Notes under the pieces: model-generated | The model's input: the letters and a program-made list of their open reading frames with translations, nothing else | What the model was told of the DNA's origin: nothing | Databases searched by the model: none | Shown here: positions 62,893 to 64,000 of the stretch, one piece after another | Layout of the letters: each line of letters begins with the position of its first letter | How positions within the stretch are numbered: position 1 is the first letter of the stretch | Made by a program: the position numbers and the translations under genes | Assembly (NCBI GenBank): GCA_964580465.1 | Contig: CAZOKJ010000001.1 | Location: 62,001 to 126,000, forward strand | DNA from: Taishania sp964580465 | GTDB taxonomy: Bacteria; Bacteroidota; Bacteroidia; Flavobacteriales_D; Crocinitomicaceae | Direction: 5' to 3' | Length of the DNA: 64,000 nucleotides

Positions 62893-64000
62893 ATGAAACG
62901 GTTTAACTTTTATTTGATTTTTCTGTGTTTTTTGACGTTGAACAATTTTACTTTTGCTCAAAAAAACGATAATACTGCTATAAATCAATTTGTTTCATCC
63001 GCAGGGTTTGAAAATGCTTCTATTGGAATTTATGCGGTAGATGTGAAAACAAAAGAAGTTGTCATGAGTTTTGACCCTAATCGTTTGTTGGTACCTGCTT
63101 CTACCACAAAATTATTTTCAACTTCTTTAGCAATTGATGTGCTAGGAGGTGATTACAAGCCTGTTACCAAGTTGTATTATGAAGGTTCTATTGAAAAAGG
63201 TGCTTTGTTTGGAAACATTTGGATAATAGGTGGTGGTGATATGTCATTAGGGAGTAAATATTTTGGAACAACTGACAAAACAACTTTTTTAAATGACTGG
63301 ATTCAGGCTATTCAAAAGGTTGGTATCAACTCAATTCATGGAGATATTATTGTAGATGCAGCGTCTTTTGGTTACGATTCACCAGATGATTGGTTGTGGG
63401 GAGATATGGGGAATTTTTACGGAGCCCATTTTACTGGTGCAATGGTTTATGATAATTTGTTGGAATATCATTTTAAAACTGGTGCAGCTAATACACTTGC
63501 GGAATTATTGTACACTTCTCCATTGATTGATGGTTTAGAGTTAAATCACACTATTTTGGCTTCTACAAAACCAGGTGATAATGCCTACATTTTTGGTGCT
63601 CCTTATTCCAATTATCGAACAGCAAAAGGAACTTTGCCGCAACAAAAAGCAGATTTTATGGTGAAAGGGAGTATGCCTTATCCAGAGTTGCAACTAGGGA
63701 TTGAATTAATGAGAGCAATGACCAACCGTTCGCTGACTGTTAATGGAAAAGTGGTGACAACAAGAGAATACTCATTGAAATTGCCGTCAGAAGCTAAATT
63801 ACTTTTGTCTTACAATGGTCAACCGATTAGTGAAATTGCAAAAATGACTAACTATGAAAGTATCAATGTTTTTGCTGAGGGATTGATGCGACTAACAAGT
63901 TTTGAGAAAACAAAAGATGGAAAACATGAGTCAGCCGTGGACTATATGACCAATTTTTGGAAAACAAAGTTGAATAGTCCATTTTATTTAGCTGATGGAA
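62893..64000 (+). CDS. dacB: D-alanyl-D-alanine carboxypeptidase/endopeptidase, PBP4 type (3' end outside window)
   Basis: Peptidase S13 family, trimming or cleaving peptidoglycan crosslinks in the periplasm. Signal peptide (FYLIFLCFLTLNNFTFAQ). The serine motif is PASTTKLFS (SxxK), and the SxN motif is in NYESINVFAEGLMRL. A large insertion between them is typical of class C PBPs, with GGGDMSLGS and an IHGDIIVDA segment. At least 369 codons are visible and the frame is still open at 64000, so the KTG motif lies outside. Confidence 0.88.
   Translation, partial: MKRFNFYLIFLCFLTLNNFTFAQKNDNTAINQFVSSAGFENASIGIYAVDVKTKEVVMSFDPNRLLVPASTTKLFSTSLAIDVLGGDYKPVTKLYYEGSIEKGALFGNIWIIGGGDMSLGSKYFGTTDKTTFLNDWIQAIQKVGINSIHGDIIVDAASFGYDSPDDWLWGDMGNFYGAHFTGAMVYDNLLEYHFKTGAANTLAELLYTSPLIDGLELNHTILASTKPGDNAYIFGAPYSNYRTAKGTLPQQKADFMVKGSMPYPELQLGIELMRAMTNRSLTVNGKVVTTREYSLKLPSEAKLLLSYNGQPISEIAKMTNYESINVFAEGLMRLTSFEKTKDGKHESAVDYMTNFWKTKLNSPFYLADG

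Overview
The window is AT-rich chromosomal DNA from a gliding or T9SS-bearing member of the Bacteroidota, most likely a Flavobacteriales bacterium near Crocinitomicaceae/Fluviicola. This placement is inference from gene content: gldB and gldC, a CHU_C-type (gliding-motility-associated C-terminal) surface protein, two TonB-dependent receptors with carboxypeptidase-like N-terminal domains, DUF4249, DUF3822, DUF2797 and DUF4197 proteins, a long SecA with a SEC-C tail, and promoters that repeatedly match the Bacteroidota -7 element TAnnTTTG. Most of the window is ordinary housekeeping sequence with very short intergenic gaps.

Layout. 1-1.35 kb: menaquinone genes (partial menI-like thioesterase, menF-like isochorismate synthase). 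1.39-9.3 kb: a small lipoprotein, an ApbE flavin transferase, and a 2199-residue secreted protein with about 25 TPR-like repeats. 9.4-11.6 kb: gldB-gldC-DUF2797 operon. 11.7-13.7 kb: a beta-barrel protein and nadE, facing a 2Fe-2S ferredoxin. 13.7-16.8 kb: TonB receptor and a MerR regulator. 16.8-20 kb: NlpC/P60 hydrolase, a degenerate arginase-fold protein, DUF3822-rsmD. 20-25.2 kb: slyD, kdsC-like phosphatase, DUF2520 protein, secA. 25.4-30.2 kb: a compact minus-strand operon of amidase, MCE/MlaD protein, membrane Fe-S protein, CCG-domain Fe-S protein and a small conserved protein. 30.2-33.9 kb: divergent lptD, FMN reductase and PaaY/gamma-carbonic-anhydrase-like protein.

33.9-34.8 kb is the only clearly accessory stretch: four perfect copies of a 17-bp core at a 22-bp period, a 100-N assembly gap, and the decayed remains of an AAA/DUF4143 ATPase (three in-frame stops and one frameshift). 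34.8-38.4 kb: asnS and a fused alpha/beta 2-oxoacid dehydrogenase E1. 38.6-42 kb: a small secreted protein and a T9SS-type surface protein with SprB-like repeats. 42-49.4 kb: DUF4197 lipoprotein, class II aldolase, accD, a polytopic membrane protein, a monooxygenase-like protein, a DUF62 SAM hydrolase, phoH, purC. 49.5-53.3 kb: M23 peptidase, a PH-like membrane protein, a hypothetical protein, and an RRM protein with a very acidic tail. 53.4-56.8 kb: TonB receptor/DUF4249 pair. 56.9-62.8 kb: an exopolysaccharide operon (glycosyltransferase, Wza-like, Wzc-like kinase, RmlC, WecA-like). 62.9 kb to the end: PBP4-type carboxypeptidase, truncated by the window edge.

Common themes are the cell envelope (LPS export, peptidoglycan hydrolases, capsule, T9SS surface protein, gliding lipoprotein) and central metabolism. 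I found no tRNA, rRNA, CRISPR array, prophage or intact insertion sequence. No region stands out as a complete undescribed multi-gene system. The strongest second-look items are the 22-bp repeat array with its gap and ATPase relic, the giant repeat protein, and the arginase-fold protein that has lost its metal ligands.
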